A DNA stretch of 64,000 nt from Lysinibacillus cavernae. Its GTDB lineage: Bacteria > Bacillota > Bacilli > Bacillales_A > Planococcaceae. The position numbers and the translations under genes are program-made. The stretch is taken from contig NZ_WMEF01000003.1 of assembly GCF_009724685.1 (NCBI RefSeq), positions 372,001-436,000 on the forward strand, given 5' to 3'. Each line of letters starts with the position of its first letter. Position 1 is the stretch's first letter. Positions 55,670-64,000 of this stretch are shown one piece after another. The notes under the pieces were generated by a model, which made no database searches, had not been told where the DNA came from, and saw only the letters and a program-made list of their open reading frames with translations.

Positions 55670-57033
55670 TAGTTTCGCCCTCCATTAGCCAATAACTGTA
55701 AAAAAGCACATTCTTCCCCTTGTACTTGATGTAAAACGTTCTGCACATTTGTATATTTAGTAACGGTTATTGTTGATTGCATATGCATGGATTCATGTTC
55801 AACCACAATGGATTGACCTGTTAAAGCAAAATCCAAATGTCCGTTAAATCCAATAAAACCGAGAGCACCACCAAAAATGGCAGCCGTGTGAGGCCATTTT
55901 TTTACATAACGTGTCGCCTGTTTCTTTGGTATATCCGTAGCTGACAATGGTGGCAATGTCGCTTTAAGTACGTCAAGAGCATGAAGCATTGGTAAAAGCT
56001 GACCTTCTATCCTTGACGTCATGTGCAATGCCTGTTTTGACCTCTCAATTCGCATGCCATCAATGACCTGAACAGAGTCTCTAAAACAAACAGACTGTAA
56101 TTCTTGCTGAACTGCACTAACGAGTGTCGCATGTGATTTTCTAATGCCCGTATGATCGTATAATTTGCGTTCATTTGCTAGATCTTCACTTTTTGTTTCA
56201 CCCCGTGGATAAATTCCCTCTGTTGGGGTTGCTATGACTCTCTCTCCTTTTACTCGTATTAAACTTTCAGGAGAAGTTCCTAACACAACATGATCTTCAA
56301 ATTCTATATAATACATATAGGCGGCTGGCCTCTTTTTGCGTAGCTGTCTGTACAAGGAGAATGCATCGCCTTGAAAGTTGGCTACATAACGCTTTGGCAA
56401 TACTACTCTTGCTATGCCATTATTCAAGTTGGCTTGCATAGTCTGTAAAGCAGTTGCAAATTGTTCATTGGCTGTCGTATCAAGCGCATGATAACGATAG
56501 TTTGCTTCGTCACGGACATGATCGTTCAACAACTGTTGTGCCATTTCCTCTAGATCGGGTTGTTGTTTTTCCGCATCAATATTTGTATGGATCAATGTCA
56601 CCTCATCTGTAAGATGATCAAAAACAATGATTGTTTCGTATATATGAAAATGAACATCAGGAAGTTCTATTTCATCGTCGTTGAACATCGTCGTTCTGCC
56701 ATGACCTATATAACCGACAGCACCGCCTGAGAAAGGAAATTGTGTCGTATTGGAGATGCGTGGCATGAGTCGTTTAAGTAGGACGAAGAGCTCTCCTTTA
56801 TGCACATATGTTTTTCCTGTTTTATAGGAAACCTCCTGAATCTCTTGACCCGTTCCTTTATACGTTTTTCGTGGATTGGCACCAATAAATGAAAACCGTC
56901 CTGCTCCCTCATGCTGAGCGGAGCTCTCCAGCAAAAATTTATGTGTCCCCTGTAAACGTCTAAAAATTAAAATAGGTGTTAAAGAATCGCCATTGATGGT
57001 TTTCATTTTTGTTCTTGAACTCGTTGTTTCCAT
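55669..57033 (-). CDS. trpE: anthranilate synthase component I
   Basis: TrpE makes anthranilate from chorismate and ammonia. It has 454 residues. The N-terminal domain has LLESSAQHEGAGRFSFIGANP, with the Ser of the tryptophan feedback site (LLESS). The catalytic domain has AYMYYIEFEDHVVLGTSPESLIRVKGERVIATPTEGIYPRGETKSED and IFGGALGFIGFNG, although the last HA-type motifs are less typical than in close family members. No trpG lies in the operon, so glutamine amidotransfer probably comes from a PabA-like subunit encoded elsewhere, as in Bacillus. AAAGGAGA precedes the ATG at 57033. A T-box leader controls the operon. Confidence 0.94.
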   Translation of the reverse strand: METTSSRTKMKTINGDSLTPILIFRRLQGTHKFLLESSAQHEGAGRFSFIGANPRKTYKGTGQEIQEVSYKTGKTYVHKGELFVLLKRLMPRISNTTQFPFSGGAVGYIGHGRTTMFNDDEIELPDVHFHIYETIIVFDHLTDEVTLIHTNIDAEKQQPDLEEMAQQLLNDHVRDEANYRYHALDTTANEQFATALQTMQANLNNGIARVVLPKRYVANFQGDAFSLYRQLRKKRPAAYMYYIEFEDHVVLGTSPESLIRVKGERVIATPTEGIYPRGETKSEDLANERKLYDHTGIRKSHATLVSAVQQELQSVCFRDSVQVIDGMRIERSKQALHMTSRIEGQLLPMLHALDVLKATLPPLSATDIPKKQATRYVKKWPHTAAIFGGALGFIGFNGHLDFALTGQSIVVEHESMHMQSTITVTKYTNVQNVLHQVQGEECAFLQLLANGGRN

Positions 57034-57113
57034 AGCTTTCAATCTCCTTTTCCAAAGATTTCTTTAGCTAATGTCTAGACGAATGCGAAGGAATGGTTCC
57101 GTTGAATGAAAAT

Positions 57114-57482
57114 AAAAAAAGCCCTCTGCAAAAAGGATTATTCCTAATTGCAGAGGACGATCATGACCGCGTTGCCACCTCATATTAGAGCATATGCTCT
57201 CACTTTTGTGCCTTCGATGCGACTGACCTTCTGGATCTTGGACCGCACATCGAAAGCACCCCTATAACGTGGGGAATCACGTTCGCTTTTATTAGCGACT
57301 CTCATAAGTCCATTCACACAAGCTGTAAATCAGTTCACACCGTCCACTGACTCTCTAAATTACACACTTATGCTACTACTCTTATTCAACAATTTCTCAG
57401 CTATTCTCATCTAAACTCAGCTCATCTGTTCTTAGGCTGACCTCGCTCCCGAGGCCTTCTACCTTGACCGAACAAAAAGTTA
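57114..57482 (-). ncRNA. T-box leader of the trp operon
   Basis: The T-box core AGGTGGCAACGCGG lies at 57167-57180 on the minus strand. A terminator with arms CCTCTGCA/TGCAGAGG and a T-run is at 57114-57157. Stem I has a base helix CATAAGT/ACTTATG and, just before its 3' strand, the specifier TGG (57310-57312) in GAA-TGG-ACTTATG. TGG is the tryptophan codon. Control is thus by uncharged tRNA-Trp, not TRAP. Confidence 0.95.
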
Positions 57483-57488
57483 GCCTTA

Positions 57489-57517
57489 ATTCTATGCCAA
57501 ACCAATATAATTGTCAA
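57489..57517 (-). promoter_or_regulatory. sigma-A promoter of the trp operon
   Basis: -35 TTGACA (57512-57517), 17-bp spacer and -10 TAGAAT (57489-57494) on the minus strand. Confidence 0.87.
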
Positions 57518-57638
57518 TCAATTCTGAAGAAAAAGTTGAAGTTCATATTTTTTTAGAAACATTGCAATTAGGTATATTATCCTTTTAATAAACCTTAAAA
57601 GGGAAATAGATTCCTTACAATTGAATATTTCTTGAGTA

Positions 57639-57667
57639 TTGACCATGTAAATATATCAAGTTATAGT
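57639..57667 (+). promoter_or_regulatory. promoter of the chemoreceptor gene
   Basis: -35 TTGACC (57639-57644), 17-bp spacer and -10 TATAGT (57662-57667). No sigma-D (TAAA-N15-GCCGATAT) motif was seen, which would be usual for motility genes in Bacillus. Confidence 0.6.
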
Positions 57668-57718
57668 AATTTCAGAACATTAATTTTTTCCATATAATTA
57701 AAGAAAGTAGGAACGTAT

Positions 57719-59407
57719 ATGTCCGTTCGCAAAAAATTAAATCTCGGCTTCATTTCTTTAACATGTTTACTCTTCATCTCAAGTATTGTGTCCTTTCTTC
57801 AATTCAAAGCAACCCAAAATGATTTGGAAGAAGTGCTGAACCATCGCATCGGGCAAATCCAATTAACAGAGCAAATACAACAGGAGCTAGCGTCGCAAGG
57901 TTTATTTTTACGCTCCTATATTTTAAATAGTAAAGATGAAACAACTAAAGCAAATTTAGAGCGCTATGAAAAGCTTTTACCAGAAACGGTCGAGGAGCTT
58001 TCTACTATTGTTCGTTCTGATTATACAAAAAGTATTATGCAGCAGATCTCTGAATTACAAAACCAATTACTCACTAGTTCAGAGAATGCCATTCAAGCAT
58101 TTAATAATGGCAATGTTGATGAAGCACTCACTTACATAAATAATGACGTAACAAAATATAATAAGGAAATTTTCACGTTGACGACTGATTTATTAAATTA
58201 CCATGATGAACAGCTTAAAAAGGTTGATCAGGAAGTGAATCAAACGGTTTCACGAGCTATCTTTATTTCCATTAGTCTACTCATTGCTAGTGTAGTTGTC
58301 GGAGTATACTTTATGTATTTTGTTAAAAGATCCATTGTTCAGCCATTACGTAAGGTAATTGGTGCAGCAGATACATTAGCACAAGGGGATTTATCGTTCG
58401 ATGAACTTGAACATCGATCAAAGGATGAGATTGGCACACTTGCCGTGGCGGTCAATACATTAAAACAAAATCTTACTGGATTAATAACAAACATCCAAGA
58501 TAGTGCTTCTCACCTATCAGCTGTCTCTGAAGAGCTTTCTGCAAGTACGGAGGAAGTGACTGCGACATCCGATGATATTGCACAACGAATTCAAGAAAAC
58601 GCAACACACATCACCTCATCCGCTAGTGCCTCTCAGCAAAGTGCTGTAGCTATGGATGAAACGGCTGCAGGTGTCCAACGTATTGCAGAGGCGACACAAA
58701 GTCTATCTCACAATGCCGAGAGCATGACACAGCTTGCCCATACAGGAGGAACAACGATCACAACAGCGAAAGAACAAATGGATATGATTTCAGTGGCTAC
58801 TTCGGAAATTGCTACTTTGACTCAAAAACTAAGTAAGCAATCTGAGGAAATCGGGCAAATTACAACAGTCATTACAGCTATTTCAGAACAAACAAATCTA
58901 CTGGCACTCAATGCTGCAATTGAAGCAGCAAGAGCTGGAGAACACGGTAAGGGCTTTGCGGTAGTAGCTGATGAAGTACGTAAACTTGCAGAGGAATCAA
59001 ATCAATCCGCTAGTCAAATTGTAGCGATAACAAAAGACATCCTGACAGATACTCGCAATGTTGCAGCTGCTGTCGATAACGGCTTAGCTTCTGTACAGGA
59101 CGGTGTGACTAAAATACATGAGGCAGGAGATGCGTTCTACTCCATCACCTCAGCAGTTGCAGTCTTTACGGAGCAAATTGAAGAAATTTCTGCCACATCA
59201 GAAGAGATTTCAGCAAGTGCAGAGCAAGTCGCAGCTTCAGTCACTGAAATAGCCAATGTCTCGAATCAATCAGCTAGCAACTCACAAATCATTGCAGAAT
59301 CTGTCGACGAACAGGTTGCGACAATGCAGCAAGTAAACGCAGTCGCTGAGGAACTAAGTCAGAATGCTCAGCAACTACAAGCATTACTTCAGCAATTTAA
59401 ATTATAA
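57719..59407 (+). CDS. methyl-accepting chemotaxis protein
   Basis: Transmembrane chemoreceptor of 562 residues. TM1 is at about 9-28 ([17 protein letters not shown]). An extracellular four-helix-bundle-like sensor runs to about 182. TM2 is at about 184-205 ([23 protein letters not shown]), and HAMP lies at about 206-262 ([20 protein letters not shown]). The cytoplasmic signalling coiled coil has the conserved tip [41 protein letters not shown] that contacts CheA and CheW. The ligand is unknown. It stands alone between the trp operon and secDF. GTAGGAACGTAT precedes the ATG. Confidence 0.95.
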   Translation: MSVRKKLNLGFISLTCLLFISSIVSFLQFKATQNDLEEVLNHRIGQIQLTEQIQQELASQGLFLRSYILNSKDETTKANLERYEKLLPETVEELSTIVRSDYTKSIMQQISELQNQLLTSSENAIQAFNNGNVDEALTYINNDVTKYNKEIFTLTTDLLNYHDEQLKKVDQEVNQTVSRAIFISISLLIASVVVGVYFMYFVKRSIVQPLRKVIGAADTLAQGDLSFDELEHRSKDEIGTLAVAVNTLKQNLTGLITNIQDSASHLSAVSEELSASTEEVTATSDDIAQRIQENATHITSSASASQQSAVAMDETAAGVQRIAEATQSLSHNAESMTQLAHTGGTTITTAKEQMDMISVATSEIATLTQKLSKQSEEIGQITTVITAISEQTNLLALNAAIEAARAGEHGKGFAVVADEVRKLAEESNQSASQIVAITKDILTDTRNVAAAVDNGLASVQDGVTKIHEAGDAFYSITSAVAVFTEQIEEISATSEEISASAEQVAASVTEIANVSNQSASNSQIIAESVDEQVATMQQVNAVAEELSQNAQQLQALLQQFKL

Positions 59408-59412
59408 AATAA

Positions 59413-59453
59413 GAAAATCTGCTGCTTTTTATAAAAGCTAGCAGATTTTTTTG
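59413..59453 (+). terminator. terminator of the chemoreceptor gene
   Basis: AAATCTGCT...AGCAGATTT stem followed by TTTT. Confidence 0.87.
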
Positions 59454-59461
59454 CAATATAA

Positions 59462-59501
59462 AAAGCAGGGGTAGAAAACAATTCGTTTTCTACCCCTGCT
59501 A
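59462..59501 (-). terminator. terminator of secDF
   Basis: AGCAGGGGTAGAAAAC and its exact complement around a five-base loop, followed by TTTTTAT on the minus strand. It lies six bases past the secDF stop. Confidence 0.92.
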
Positions 59502-59506
59502 TTAAA

Positions 59507-61774
59507 TTATACAGTAGGTTCGTCTGTACCCCATTGTTTTTTCTCTTTCTTGTGTAGCTGTCCATCTGATTTTTTCATTTCACGAATTTTTAATGAATAC
59601 CAAATTTGAGCTGCAATACAGATTGAAGAATACATACCTGTAATTAAACCAATCAATAAAGCGATGGAGAAGTTTTGAATAGATGGTGCGCCAAAAATTA
59701 ATAGGGCTACAACAACGATAATAACAGTTAATACTGTATTAACAGAACGTCCCATTGTTTGGCGTAACGATTTATTCACAATATTAGCCAATACTTCACG
59801 GTCATTAATGGTATCATAACGATCTAAGTTTTCACGCATACGGTCAAAGGTAACAATCGTATCATTGATGGAGTAACCAACAATGGTTAAAACAGCCGCA
59901 ATAAACGTAATATCCACTTCTAAACGCATGAAGCTAAAGACAGCAACAATTAGGAATACGTCATGCAATAATGAAACGATTGCACCAATACCCATGCGCC
60001 ATTCAAAGCGAATTGCCACATAGATGATAATCCCTATTGCTGCGAGAGACAATGCCTTAATGGCATTTTTCACAAGTTCCTTACCAACTGTAGGTGATAC
60101 GGTACTTACAGCCGGTTCATGGCCATATTTTTCGCCAGCTTCTTTTTTGAATTTTATAATATCTGCTTGTGATAGGTCATCTTTATAGCGAATAACTGCT
60201 ATATTACTTTTCTCACCTGAGAGTATGATATCTTCTGATGAAAAGTCGATGCTATCTAGATATTTGGATACTTCTTCTTGTGTTAAGGTTTGGTCAGATT
60301 CAATTTGGACACGAGTACCGCTTGAGAAATCAATACCTAGGTTTAGACGGAAAATACCAAGAACAACTAAACCAGCCACTAAAATGGCTAATGAGAACGT
60401 ATAGAATTTTTTACGGTTGTGAACAAAATCAAATCGATCAAATTTCGTTGATAAATCTAATGCACCAATATTTTCATCCAGATTATGTTGTTTTGATTTT
60501 GCAATACCATACCATGCTGGATTATTGAAATAGCCACTATTAACAAGTAGCCCTAATAGGACACGAGAACCCCAAACTGCTGTTAAGAAACTCAATAAAA
60601 TACTAATAATTAATGTTGTCGCAAAACCTTTAACAGAGCTTGTTCCCCATTGAAACAGTACTGCTGCAGCTAATAAAGTTGTCAACTGTGCATCGATAAT
60701 CGCTGATAAAGATTGTTTAGAACCAATTTGGAAGGCTTGTTTAGCAGAATAGCCTACTCGAAGCTCTTCACGAATACGTTCTGCCGCTAGAATATTGGCA
60801 TCTACAGCCATCCCTATACCAAGCACAATGGCCGCAATACCTGGAAGCGTTAATACCGCATTAATCCAGTCAAAGACCACCAATACTAGGAATGTGAAAA
60901 CAGCCAGTGTAATGATGGAAATAAAGCCTGGTAAACGATAGTAGAATAGCATAAATAAGAAAATAATTACTACGCCGACAATACCAGCAAAAATGGTACT
61001 TTTCAGTGCTGCATCACCAAACTGAGCACCCACAGAAGTTGAGTAGATTTCATCAAGTTTAACAGGTAATGCCCCAGCATTTAAAATATCTGCTAAATTT
61101 TTTGTTTCTTCAACAGAGAAATTACCGCTAATCATAACATCTGTTGTATTTAATGTTTGATTAACAGTTGCTGCAGATGCATAGCGAGGCTTCGCTTTTT
61201 GTGACTCTGCTTTATAGGAATCGACACCCTCTTCAAAGTCTAACCATACAACCAGTAAATTTTGCCCTGCAGGTTTCGCAGCAATTTTACTTGTTATGTC
61301 AGCAAATTTTTTCGCATCTTTTAAAGTTAATGATACAATTGGACGATTTTGTTGGTCAAAGGAGTCTTTAGCACCGTTTGCTTTCAAATCGTCTCCATCC
61401 AATAATAAATTATCATCAACATCACGGAATGTTAAATTCGCAGAAGTTGACAATAACTCACGTGCTGATTCCTGATCCTCGACACCAGCTAATTGCACTC
61501 GAATACGATTTTTATCCTCAACCTGAATACTCGGTTCACTTACCCCCATAGTATTTACACGTTCACCAAGTGCAGTGGATGTTGCAGTGACAATTTCTGG
61601 TGTGATTTTTTGTCCTTCTTTTAATTCTTTTACCTCGTAAAGCACTTCAAACCCGCCTTGTAAGTCAAGACCAAGCTTAATGTCCTTTAAGACGCCGCTT
61701 ACAGTCGTACTAATTCCTGCTGCAAAAAGCACTAGAATTAATAGGAACGCAACTATACGACTTTTTAGTTTCAT
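59507..61774 (-). CDS. secDF: fused SecDF protein-export membrane protein
   Basis: SecDF uses the proton motive force to help SecYEG complete protein export. It has 755 residues and about 12 transmembrane helices: SecD in the first half and SecF in the second, fused as in Bacillus. SecD shows VSGVLKDIKLGLDLQGGFEVLYEV (the D1 motif) and the long first extracellular domain, then GIAAIVLGIGMAVDANILAAERIREELRVG. SecF begins near residue 455 with LAILVAGLVVLGIFRLNLGIDFSSGTRVQIE and has TIVGYSINDTIVTFDRMRENL. The ATG at 61774, after GAGGAGG, is preferred. A structured leader precedes it. Confidence 0.96.
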   Translation of the reverse strand: MKLKSRIVAFLLILVLFAAGISTTVSGVLKDIKLGLDLQGGFEVLYEVKELKEGQKITPEIVTATSTALGERVNTMGVSEPSIQVEDKNRIRVQLAGVEDQESARELLSTSANLTFRDVDDNLLLDGDDLKANGAKDSFDQQNRPIVSLTLKDAKKFADITSKIAAKPAGQNLLVVWLDFEEGVDSYKAESQKAKPRYASAATVNQTLNTTDVMISGNFSVEETKNLADILNAGALPVKLDEIYSTSVGAQFGDAALKSTIFAGIVGVVIIFLFMLFYYRLPGFISIITLAVFTFLVLVVFDWINAVLTLPGIAAIVLGIGMAVDANILAAERIREELRVGYSAKQAFQIGSKQSLSAIIDAQLTTLLAAAVLFQWGTSSVKGFATTLIISILLSFLTAVWGSRVLLGLLVNSGYFNNPAWYGIAKSKQHNLDENIGALDLSTKFDRFDFVHNRKKFYTFSLAILVAGLVVLGIFRLNLGIDFSSGTRVQIESDQTLTQEEVSKYLDSIDFSSEDIILSGEKSNIAVIRYKDDLSQADIIKFKKEAGEKYGHEPAVSTVSPTVGKELVKNAIKALSLAAIGIIIYVAIRFEWRMGIGAIVSLLHDVFLIVAVFSFMRLEVDITFIAAVLTIVGYSINDTIVTFDRMRENLDRYDTINDREVLANIVNKSLRQTMGRSVNTVLTVIIVVVALLIFGAPSIQNFSIALLIGLITGMYSSICIAAQIWYSLKIREMKKSDGQLHKKEKKQWGTDEPTV

Positions 61775-61795
61775 CAATAAATCCTCCTCGAATTG

Positions 61796-61951
61796 GTGTA
61801 AGGGTTGTCCTTACACGCCAAACAAGTAACTAGCAATACCTTTTGAAACGTTTATCCTCCTTTTCCTTTAGAATCGTGTTACTTGTGTTCCAAAAAGGTT
61901 GCTCTACTTATTTCAATCGTTCATAACGCGCAAGTTTATCTTTGTATTATA
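61796..61951 (-). promoter_or_regulatory. structured secDF 5' leader
   Basis: The leader (-10 TATAAT at 61946-61951, no clear -35) contains two crossing inverted-repeat pairs. Pair one is ACAAGTAAC (61822-61830) with GTTACTTGT (61878-61886). Pair two is 61832-61845 with 61891-61903 (AGCAA..CCTTTT type). A hairpin GTGTAAGG/CCTTACAC (61796-61803 and 61809-61816) lies just before the ribosome site. A second strong Shine-Dalgarno (AAAAGGAGG) near 61855-61863 has no start codon at normal distance. Confidence 0.5.
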
Positions 61952-62017
61952 AGGTACTAGTCTTCCAAGCTCCAGTAAAAGCATAGGAGACTTATGTAAG
62001 TAAGAACTCATTCAAAA

Positions 62018-62060
62018 TAAAAAAAGCGCAACACACTTATTATGAAACAGGTTGCGCTTG
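62018..62060 (-). terminator. terminator after comN
   Basis: AAGCGCAAC...GTTGCGCTT stem followed by TTTTTT on the minus strand. Confidence 0.88.
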
Positions 62061-62119
62061 GTGTCAATTCAACACATATAGGATTCTTTGAATTCTTGTA
62101 AAATTTGACACATTATTCA

Positions 62120-62428
62120 TTACGTTCTGACTGGACCAAGGAGTAATTGCAATTCTTCAGTATTAACTTCTTCAAACCAATTATTACTTTGTAAAAACTC
62201 TACTTGATTAAATGAGACGATATCTGATGGTGATACCGCAAAAATGGTAGAAATAACTTCGTGTAAACGTAGCTGTTCGATTTTCTTTTTACGCCATTTT
62301 TTTTCAATACAGTAGCGCCAAAGTTCCTCCGCTGTAATAGCATCGTATTGAAAATGCCTGAACTCTGCTATCTTACTATCAATTGCCGGACGAATTTTTT
62401 CAAATAGTTGCTCATATTGCATACTCAT
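62120..62428 (-). CDS. comN: ComN-like post-transcriptional regulator
   Basis: Small helical protein of 102 residues in the post-transcriptional regulator family of B. subtilis ComN, which affects comE mRNA at cell poles and division sites. Family features are YEQLFEKIRPAIDSKIAEFRHFQYDAITAEELWRYCIEKKWRKK and LHEVISTIFAVSPSDIVSFNQVEFL. It is encoded between secDF and spoVB, its normal place in Bacillus. TTGGAGATGATT precedes the ATG. A second in-frame ATG two codons on is also possible. Confidence 0.9.
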   Translation of the reverse strand: MSMQYEQLFEKIRPAIDSKIAEFRHFQYDAITAEELWRYCIEKKWRKKKIEQLRLHEVISTIFAVSPSDIVSFNQVEFLQSNNWFEEVNTEELQLLLGPVRT

Positions 62429-62471
62429 TTTGAATCATCTCCAATCAAAGTCGTAACGTAAGACATGTTTG

Positions 62472-62479
62472 CATACAAA
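62472..62479 (+). promoter_or_regulatory. possible sigma-E-type -10 upstream of spoVB
   Basis: CATACAAA matches the sigma-E -10 consensus CATACAAT at seven of eight positions, 43 bases before the start. The expected -35 is not convincing. Sigma-E control of spoVB is known in B. subtilis. Confidence 0.35.
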
Positions 62480-62521
62480 TAGTGTAAATGAATTTTTGCG
62501 GCTTGAGAAGGGACGGATGGC

Positions 62522-64000
62522 ATGAGTTCTTTTGTACGAGGTACATTATTTTTAATGTTTGTGATTTTTTTATCTAAACTTTTTGGCTTCTTTTATAGAA
62601 TGCAATTTATGCGTATTGCTGGTGAAGAGGCTGTCGGCATTTATATGACCGTCTATCCAGCTTTTATTTTCTTCATCTCACTCATTCAACTTGGACTACC
62701 TATCGCTGTAGCTAAAATAGTGGCTGAATTACTAGCAAAAAATAAACGTGATGGTATCTTTGGTGTCATGCGTACTGCCATTCTTTGGTCTTTCATTGGC
62801 ATGATCGTTTTTATGCCACTTGTTGCACTCACAATACCATATATTTCGACGACGCTATTACATAATGAACAGACAACATTTACGCTATGGATTGCACTCT
62901 TCGCTGTACCAGTGTCAGTTGGATCTGGTCTATTACGCGCTTATTTACAAGGTGTGGCTAAAATTACACCAACTGCTTGGGCACAAATGATTGAGCAAGT
63001 TGTACGTATTAGCTTCATTACATTAATGCTTCCTTATGTGGCAAACTATAATAACGCTGCGGTTACAGCCGCTGCTGCAATGGGTATTACCCTTCTTGCA
63101 GAAGTTGTAGCATTCCTCTATTTATGGCTGCATTATTTCGTTTCGAAGAAGAGACTATTGACGCGTAAAACGAAAATCGAAAGCTACCCTGCATCGCCCA
63201 TGCTGCGTATTGCCCTTCCCTCTGCGGGCAGTAAGCTTTTTGGTTCTTTCACTTGGTTTTTAGAACCTATTATCTTTTTAAAAGCTTTAACAGTGGCAGG
63301 TTTAACCGCTTCTGCTGCTACTATTTTATATGGTGTCATCTCTGGTGTTTTAGTGCCATTACTGTTATTTCCAGCGTTTGTGTCAACAGCCTTATCAATT
63401 GTGCTAATTCCAGCTGTTAGTGATGCCGTCGCTCGGCAGCACATCCCGCTGTTACAGGAGCGAATTTCGGTCTCCTTAAGATTATCTTCCTTAGTAGGGT
63501 GCTTTGCTGCTACGTATTTCTTTGTACATGGTGATGAATTAGCCATGAAGCTCTTCCATTTAGATGAAAATCGTGGGTACGTAAAAATTTTAGCCCCTAT
63601 TTTTTATTTTTATTATATTCAAAGCCCTCTTCACTCCATATTGCAGGCAATTGGTGAAGCTAGAGCGGCTATGATGAACTCCATCTATGGTGGACTCGGT
63701 AAATTATTTGTGATGTTTGTACTAGCCTCTCAACCTGGCATACAGGAAAAAGGAGCTGTTGTAGCAATCGGCTTTGGCGTTTTACTGACATCCTTCTTGC
63801 ATATCGCAACAGTTAGACAACGGAAAAACTTGCGTGCAGGCTTCAGAATGTTTGTCGTACCTTATAGTTGCTTTATCGCTGTTTGCGTAGCACAGTATTT
63901 TCTCATGCCCATACTGTCACTACCATTTATTTTGAGCAGCTGTGTCACATTATTTTTACTTTTTTCATTTTTATTAGTTACCAATCAGCTACGAATCACA
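62522..64000 (+). CDS. spoVB: SpoVB-like flippase, MATE/MOP superfamily (cut by window edge)
   Basis: Polytopic membrane protein, 493 residues visible with the frame open to the right edge. It begins MSSFVRGTLFLMFVIFLSKLFGFFYRMQFMRIAGEEAVGIYMTVYPAFIF, the classic polysaccharide/lipid II flippase N-terminus of SpoVB. It contains QLGLPIAVAKIVAE, LLRAYLQGVAKITPTAWAQMIEQVVRI and IQSPLHSILQAIGEA. SpoVB is needed for spore cortex synthesis, probably by moving lipid-linked precursors. GAGAAGGGACGG lies before the ATG. It is divergent from comN, as in Bacillus. Confidence 0.93.
   Translation, partial: MSSFVRGTLFLMFVIFLSKLFGFFYRMQFMRIAGEEAVGIYMTVYPAFIFFISLIQLGLPIAVAKIVAELLAKNKRDGIFGVMRTAILWSFIGMIVFMPLVALTIPYISTTLLHNEQTTFTLWIALFAVPVSVGSGLLRAYLQGVAKITPTAWAQMIEQVVRISFITLMLPYVANYNNAAVTAAAAMGITLLAEVVAFLYLWLHYFVSKKRLLTRKTKIESYPASPMLRIALPSAGSKLFGSFTWFLEPIIFLKALTVAGLTASAATILYGVISGVLVPLLLFPAFVSTALSIVLIPAVSDAVARQHIPLLQERISVSLRLSSLVGCFAATYFFVHGDELAMKLFHLDENRGYVKILAPIFYFYYIQSPLHSILQAIGEARAAMMNSIYGGLGKLFVMFVLASQPGIQEKGAVVAIGFGVLLTSFLHIATVRQRKNLRAGFRMFVVPYSCFIAVCVAQYFLMPILSLPFILSSCVTLFLLFSFLLVTNQLRIT

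Noticed and set aside
57114..57482. TRAP-binding (G/U)AG repeats in the trp leader
   Set aside because: No regular series of eleven GAG/UAG triplets at 2-3 base spacing is present. The T-box explains the leader.
63184..63546. Minus-strand open frame of 120 codons
   Set aside because: It lies antisense within spoVB, has a skewed composition and no ribosome site.

Overview
The window looks like a chromosomal segment of a low-GC, spore-forming Bacillales, most likely Lysinibacillus or a close relative. The reasons are an A/T-rich composition, strong Shine-Dalgarno sequences, classic sigma-A promoters with 17-bp spacers, T-box and M-box leaders, a SpoVB-like sporulation flippase, and a gene backbone in the order of the B. 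subtilis alaS to secDF/spoVB region. Most genes lie on the minus strand.

Reading left to right, the conserved backbone is alaS (cut by the left edge), recD2, a TPR gene (yrrB), mnmA, the cysteine desulfurase gene, cymR, rarA, tcdA, 6S RNA, aspS, hisS, a cell-wall amidase (yrvJ-like), dtd, relA, apt, recJ, secDF, comN and spoVB (cut by the right edge). Accessory blocks sit between these genes. They are: corA with an M-box leader and a 27-codon ORF, and hpaB; a eukaryotic-type hisA homologue with an overlapping unknown gene, and relP; an MFS exporter; three unknown genes; an amino-sugar block; a LysR/Gfo-Idh pair; a YfcC-type transporter with a regulator; psuK/psuG; a MarR/MFS pair; and the trpEDCFBA operon next to a chemoreceptor.

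RNA-level control is rich. Three T-boxes precede alaS, hisS-aspS and trpEDCFBA, an M-box precedes corA, and 6S RNA with its own promoter and terminator lies downstream of aspS.

The amino-sugar block (about 20.1-28.7 kb) comprises two operons. One encodes a lactose/chitobiose-type PTS (IIB-IIA-IIC), a DUF871/MupG-like hydrolase and a BadF-type amino-sugar kinase. The other encodes NagA, a GntR/UTRA regulator, a UPF0309 SIS-domain protein and an HPr. GGTATA-type palindromes lie in both promoter regions, so one regulator probably controls both. No conventional phospho-disaccharide hydrolase and no NagB or MurQ is present, so the DUF871 and SIS proteins are candidates for those steps.

Other items that deserve attention are five YTATCCRTY repeats spaced 20-21 bp apart just upstream of a recJ promoter with a poor -35, crossing inverted repeats in the secDF leader, a 30-bp perfect palindrome between the MarR and MFS genes, and a palindrome over the -10 of psuK, whose product carries its own N-terminal helix-turn-helix. 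I found no rRNA, tRNA, CRISPR array, insertion sequence or prophage.
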